In this document: piece after piece, positions 61,001 through 64,000 of the stretch
How the letters are laid out: the number at the start of each line of letters is the position of its first letter
Numbering within the stretch: position 1 is the stretch's first letter
DNA from: Iris pallida
Lineage: Eukaryota > Streptophyta > Magnoliopsida > Asparagales > Iridaceae
DNA length: 64,000 nucleotides
Reading direction: 5' to 3'
Assembly: GCA_029216955.1 (NCBI GenBank)
Contig: JANAVB010029819.1
Span: forward strand, 31,564,759-31,628,758
Notes under the pieces: model-generated
Told to the model about the DNA's origin: nothing
What the model saw: the letters and a program-made list of their open reading frames with translations, nothing else
Databases searched by the model: none
Program-made: the position numbers and the translations under genes

Positions 61001-61213
61001 CTTAAGGACCGGGACTATATTGGCGACCCAATCAGGGTGCTGCTCCTCTCGGATGAAGCCGCTGGCTATCAGCTTGTTGACTTCGGCTTCGATTGCGTCC
61101 ATGACTCCTGGGCGGAAACGTCGTTGCTGTTGCTTGACTGGCTTTGCATCCGGCCGTATGTTGAGTTTATGAAGAGCAATATCGGGATCTAATCCCGGCA
61201 TATCTTCGTAACT
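58028..61213 (-). CDS. E2 pol: reverse transcriptase, dual RNase H, integrase
   Basis: Copies element RNA into DNA and inserts it. The frame runs on from gag-protease across one TAG. RT: ICIDFRNLNEACPKDEFPLP, MDGFSGYNQI, MPFGLKNAGATYQRAM and CYVDDIAVKS (YVDD catalytic box). RNase H follows (VEKECLALVFAIQK). A second, archaeal-like RNase H has WRMFFDGASRTGPKGN (Asp), NNVAEYNALVIG (Glu), YGDSQLIVNQ (Asp) and NIEADALAG (Asp), a hallmark of Tat elements. Integrase: the zinc site HDGVCGAHQPGP to YKACQVH has its first Cys as Tyr (E1 keeps CKACQVH). The core has MDIIGPI, DNGPQF and EAFNKTI. It ends KKYYV at 58030. 1,057 codons from the first Met at 61201. Confidence 0.92.
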   Translation of the reverse strand, partial: SYEDMPGLDPDIALHKLNIRPDAKPVKQQQRRFRPGVMDAIEAEVNKLIASGFIREEQHPDWVANIVPVLKKNEKIRICIDFRNLNEACPKDEFPLPIMDIMIDHTCGFERMSFMDGFSGYNQIKMSPDDEKHTSFRTPIGTYCYTVMPFGLKNAGATYQRAMSIIFREHLRKTVECYVDDIAVKSRRKEDHLQDLRTAFDLMRAHNLKMNPTKSFLGVSSGKFLGFIITARGIHVDPEKTKAIMEMGPPKNLRELRGLQGRLAYIRRFISNLSGRCRSFTHLMKKGVSFVWDEECQRAFDDIKEYLSNPPVLVTPVPGKPFLLYVRAMEHSFGALLAQNNDAGHEQAIYYLSRMMVGPEHRYTAVEKECLALVFAIQKIRHYVTGQTIHVISRVNPLRVLMTKPGALSSRLATWAILLFPYHMIFVPQKAVKGQALADFLAAHPGSGLSKIYEEIPDEVADSNTTTHDNIWRMFFDGASRTGPKGNIVVGVGVVLISPTGLVINRAYSLTEPCSNNVAEYNALVIGLQLAKKLEVEYLEAYGDSQLIVNQIRGSYEVRHEDMIPYHQIAINIISSFEGFFIEHVPRLQNIEADALAGFAASLAVPNQAHHSVDVIGHELVCPKNNIQFMASYSAQSIDETPDWRQPFIDFVVYDILPENPREATSIRRRSLRFFYDTETKMLYRRSYDGLLLRCLSNAEAKEAVREAHDGVCGAHQPGPKLQDRLRRMGYYWPTMVADAIDYARKYKACQVHADFIHQPSEFLHPTVASWPFEAWGMDIIGPITPPSSRGHRFILAITDYFSKWAEAIPLAEVKTSNVISFLKHHVIYCFGLPRRIIHDNGPQFISHAFYRFCDKHRIQNVASIPYNPASNGLAEAFNKTIIKLLKKFVSSNKRDWNEKLGECLWAYRTTIRTATGNTPFSLVYGSEAVLLLEIQIPSLRVALTYQLTTDYNYRRRLQELEALDKKRLLAQQRIELYQARVSGAFNKKVKIRTFQVGDLVLAVRRPMVMTHKTAGKFQPKWEGPFIIEAVFSNGAYRLAKQNGDLLMLPVNGKFLKKYYV

Positions 61214-64000
61214 CTAGGCAAATACGTCAATATATTCTCTGATGAGTTCCAGTAGTGATTCTCGTTCCTCGTCTGTTAGGCTTTTGCTAACGAAGATTGG
61301 CTTTGGAGAGGATTCGGTGCCGAGGTCGACCTGCATAACTTCATCCTCTGTAGGAGGTTCTCTCAGCTTGAACCGCTTTTCCCATTGTGCGTCTAGCTGT
61401 TGGGCCCATGGCTCAAGCTCGAGGATTTCAGGAATGTCCTCGTTTTCTTCGTAAGCGTCGGCGAATGCCATGTTGGCTGACAGGACCTGTCTGAATATGT
61501 CTCCGATGCTGGTATCCGAGTCGGAAGTTGGTGACCCGGTTGAATATGACTGGCAGTCGCATTCTTCATCTGAATTCTCCGGGGTCGTCGTGGGAGTTAC
61601 GTACCCTAGTCTGCATCGAGTTTTGCTATAGTAGTCCCGTGGCTTACCAGACGGTACTGGGGGCTTTAAAGGTAGTCGCCGTCCGGTACCGTAATTCAGA
61701 TATGGTGTAGTTTCTAGATCATATCCTTGCTTCTGCATGAGGTATTTGGACTGGGGACTATAAAGGTATAGAGGCAATCTCCCGGCATCTGACTCAAGAT
61801 CGACTTCTTTTACGGTGAAGGGGTACGGATCGTCTTTTCGGCCGAAGATAATCGGGTGGTCCCCTCCCTCAATTATTCGGTAAGCGTCTTCTGCTGGAGT
61901 AAGCTGGATTGTGGTATATACATTTACCACTTGTGTGTGTAGGTGAGTGCCTATACCGTGGTCCATAGCATACATTGCACATAGCTTATTGAGCTCGGTG
62001 TAGTTCAAAGATAGCCCTTTATTGACAAAATAAGGTATCTTCTCGAGAGGGATTACATCATCCGCGGAAGGGGTATCGGAGTGGGCAGCCACATACTTGG
62101 CTAATTCTGGTTCTTCTTCGGCCACCCCCTGTATAAGTGAAGACTGAGAGATCGACCTAGTCAGCTTGATCTTCAGAGGCTCGACTGGCAGAGCAGGTCG
62201 TGGAGTTGTTGGCAGACTGGCAACCCCCAGTTTGGCATCTAACGCAGGGCGAGGAGTGGATGGTTCGCTAGAAGCGTCTGACTTCGCATCGGGGTGATGT
62301 CCCTTTCTAGGAAGACGTATCGTAAGCGATCTATCGGAGGGTTTGAGCTTCTCCGTTTGGAGCTGACCGACTCTCGGTAGTCTGATGGTAAGTGGCCCTG
62401 GTGTGGGTTTCGGCGCTTGGCCAGACCTTGGTAGCCGGATTCTCATTTGTTCTTCTTGTGCCGACAGACTGATTGCGTCCTTACGCAGAGTAGCCGTAAG
62501 GGGTGCAGAACTGCCCGGTTTGCGAGCCTGGAGGTGGATCGTCAGAGGTTCTTCTGATCCTGTGGTTGTCTTGGTGTGAGCTTGCACCTCCTCTTCGACC
62601 AGGTGCTTCTTTGATTTTTCGTACAGACATGAATCTGAGTAATAAGATTCGACTCCTTTGAAGGGATCGATATCAGCAAACTCTGTCCTCACGAAGCCAT
62701 GCTTATCGACATATTTGAAGCACTGGTGTAGCGTGGAAGGCACGATCATGTAATCGTGTATCCAAGGCCGCCCCAGAAGGATATTGTAAGATGTGTCGGC
62801 ATCTATGACGTAGCAGGTGACTTCTGATTGGAGATCGCCGATCTGACATTTCAAGCGTATCTTCCCTATTGGGTAGCTCCTGCCCGAATTGAAACCGCTA
62901 ATGGCGGTGCTTGTAGGTGTTAGGCGGTGCATCGGAATGCGAAGATGATGTAGCAGACCCTTCGGAATGATGCTTATGGAGGATCCAGGATCAATGTACA
63001 TTCGGTCCACCTTCACGTCGCCGATGTATCCAGTGTAGTACAATGGGCGATCGTGCAGGTTAGTTTTGATGAGCATATCCTGCGGAGAGAAGACGATATT
63101 GGGCATTGCCCCTGTACACGTACTATCTTGGAGCTCTGCAGGTTGGTTATCTCCTGTAAGGTTGACCTGAGCCAAATATGCGTCGGCATTTTGGAGCGCC
63201 TCGCTTAAAGCTGTGCGGACATCCTTCGAGAGCCTCAGGAGTTCGTATAAAGACAATTTGACCGGTGTATTGGCCAATTGAGCCAAGATGTCGAAATTGT
63301 AGGGTCTTTCTAGCCCCTGAGGTGTCTCCTTTCGGAGGGATTTGTCGAAGCGAGTCTCCTTTGGCCTAGGCTTGTCGGTCGTCGAAGGCTGAGCCGGTCC
63401 CGGAGTATCAGCGTTTGTGGGTTGCTCATCATTAGTCGGATTCTCGGCCACTGGTTGGGCTTGTGCTCCAGATCGAGTAGTGACAGCTGAGACTTCCTCC
63501 TTCTCTGTCGAGGTGGTGCGGCATGATCTGACCTTTCCACTTTTCTTTTTAGAAGGTAAAGTGGGCTGAGTTACCTCGTGGATTAGGTCCGGATGAACCC
63601 ACATGATTTCCCCTCGTGATGTGGTGAGAGGTACTAAACCGGGAGTTTGATCACGGGTGGGCGGAAGATTAGCGATTTCCATCATTGCCAGAGGGATGGA
63701 TATGATACCGTCTTGAGTCTCTGTTAGAGGGAAATTGCCGAATTGTACGGACACCATGTTGGCTGCTACGGTTACCTCCTCGAAGTCGATAGCCAGAGCG
63801 TTCGAATCGATGAGGTTCTGGATATACCGTTTCAGTTGGTAGCAGTCGTGTGTAGCATGGTGGACATAGCGGTGGTAATGGCAGAATTTCGGATTTTCCA
63901 AATCAGCCGGCCGAGGTTCCCGCCTTGGTGGAGGAAGCTGAATTCTGTCCCCTTGTATAAGCATGTCCAAGATAGGCTTGTCGTGGCCGTCTTCGAAAGA
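61214..64000 (-). CDS. E2 gag C-terminus and aspartic protease (partial, enters from the right edge)
   Basis: Open to the window edge; the gag start lies outside. The knuckle CHYHRYVHHATHDC fits CX2HX4HX4C of Tat gag (about 63860-63900). The linker is rich in Pro/Thr. Protease: RPLYYTGYIGDVKV, MYIDPGSSISIIP (catalytic DxG, about 62965-63005) and YNILLGRPWIHDY. The stretch 62150-62550 has five copies of an L-T-I-R-L-P-R motif. It ends with a TAG at 61214-61216 in LIREYIDVFA*SYEDMPG, where related elements have Trp; the frame continues without shift into pol. Either a recent nonsense mutation or, less likely, a read-through site. Confidence 0.88.
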   Translation of the reverse strand, partial: SFEDGHDKPILDMLIQGDRIQLPPPRREPRPADLENPKFCHYHRYVHHATHDCYQLKRYIQNLIDSNALAIDFEEVTVAANMVSVQFGNFPLTETQDGIISIPLAMMEIANLPPTRDQTPGLVPLTTSRGEIMWVHPDLIHEVTQPTLPSKKKSGKVRSCRTTSTEKEEVSAVTTRSGAQAQPVAENPTNDEQPTNADTPGPAQPSTTDKPRPKETRFDKSLRKETPQGLERPYNFDILAQLANTPVKLSLYELLRLSKDVRTALSEALQNADAYLAQVNLTGDNQPAELQDSTCTGAMPNIVFSPQDMLIKTNLHDRPLYYTGYIGDVKVDRMYIDPGSSISIIPKGLLHHLRIPMHRLTPTSTAISGFNSGRSYPIGKIRLKCQIGDLQSEVTCYVIDADTSYNILLGRPWIHDYMIVPSTLHQCFKYVDKHGFVRTEFADIDPFKGVESYYSDSCLYEKSKKHLVEEEVQAHTKTTTGSEEPLTIHLQARKPGSSAPLTATLRKDAISLSAQEEQMRIRLPRSGQAPKPTPGPLTIRLPRVGQLQTEKLKPSDRSLTIRLPRKGHHPDAKSDASSEPSTPRPALDAKLGVASLPTTPRPALPVEPLKIKLTRSISQSSLIQGVAEEEPELAKYVAAHSDTPSADDVIPLEKIPYFVNKGLSLNYTELNKLCAMYAMDHGIGTHLHTQVVNVYTTIQLTPAEDAYRIIEGGDHPIIFGRKDDPYPFTVKEVDLESDAGRLPLYLYSPQSKYLMQKQGYDLETTPYLNYGTGRRLPLKPPVPSGKPRDYYSKTRCRLGYVTPTTTPENSDEECDCQSYSTGSPTSDSDTSIGDIFRQVLSANMAFADAYEENEDIPEILELEPWAQQLDAQWEKRFKLREPPTEDEVMQVDLGTESSPKPIFVSKSLTDEERESLLELIREYIDVFA

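Larger units (their letters stand above)
53899..64000 (-). mobile_element. Tat-lineage Ty3/gypsy element E2, nearly intact in the window
   Basis: 3' LTR from TGTTTGCC at 53899, antisense gene 55585-56367, stem-loop array, pol 58028-61213, protease and gag 61214 to the right edge, still open. It lies inside E1 pol; GGCGC at 53894-53898 is the predicted left copy of the target duplication. Two RNase H domains place it in the Tat lineage. Confidence 0.88.

Overview
The window reads as nuclear DNA of a flowering plant. It is AT-rich, carries GT..AG introns, has one RALF-type peptide hormone gene at the left edge, and is otherwise almost entirely transposable elements of classes typical of plant genomes. 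I could not identify the species. Boundaries marked 'about' are uncertain because no alignment could be run.

Layout. 143-370 is a RALF-like peptide gene that lacks its fourth cysteine. 1575-10387 is an LTR element on the minus strand with very long LTRs (3.9 kb), a 1.0 kb interior and a perfect AAGGG target duplication. 12010-16265 is the left part of a CACTA transposon with a broken TNP2 transposase. 16266-22177 is a truncated Tat-lineage Ty3/gypsy element, called E0 here (plus strand). 22178-28765 is a decayed Ty1/copia Sirevirus-like element (minus). 29696-44505 is a scrambled zone holding a chromovirus whose two terminal LTRs are inverted relative to each other yet flanked by a matching target duplication (31384-35533), two LINE fragments in opposite orientation, a hairpin MITE and several long (TA)n tracts. 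45391-47640 holds a copia gag/LTR fragment and an LTR-like piece.

47943-64000 is the most interesting part. It holds two related Tat-lineage elements on the minus strand, E1 (47943-53898) and E2 (53899 to beyond the right edge). E2 is inserted in the pol gene of E1. E2 encodes an almost open gag-protease-RT-RNase H-second RNase H-integrase polyprotein, broken by one TAG in the window. Between pol and the LTR, each element carries a small two-exon gene on the opposite (plus) strand. The two genes have the same intron phase, a conserved C-terminal motif and their own TATA box. The DNA between this antisense promoter and the retroelement promoter holds many GCCGCATG motifs, several CACGTG boxes and a conserved 69-bp hairpin. 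Downstream of the antisense gene is an array of stem-loops with covarying stems. Together this looks like a retrotransposon with a divergently transcribed accessory gene and its own regulatory region. Antisense ORFs between pol and the 3' LTR are known in some Tat elements (for example Grande), but I do not recognise this protein family.

Most other TE genes are decayed. Many of the breaks (Cys to Tyr, Glu to Lys, Trp or Gln to stop) are single C-to-T or G-to-A transitions, as expected from long-term cytosine methylation.
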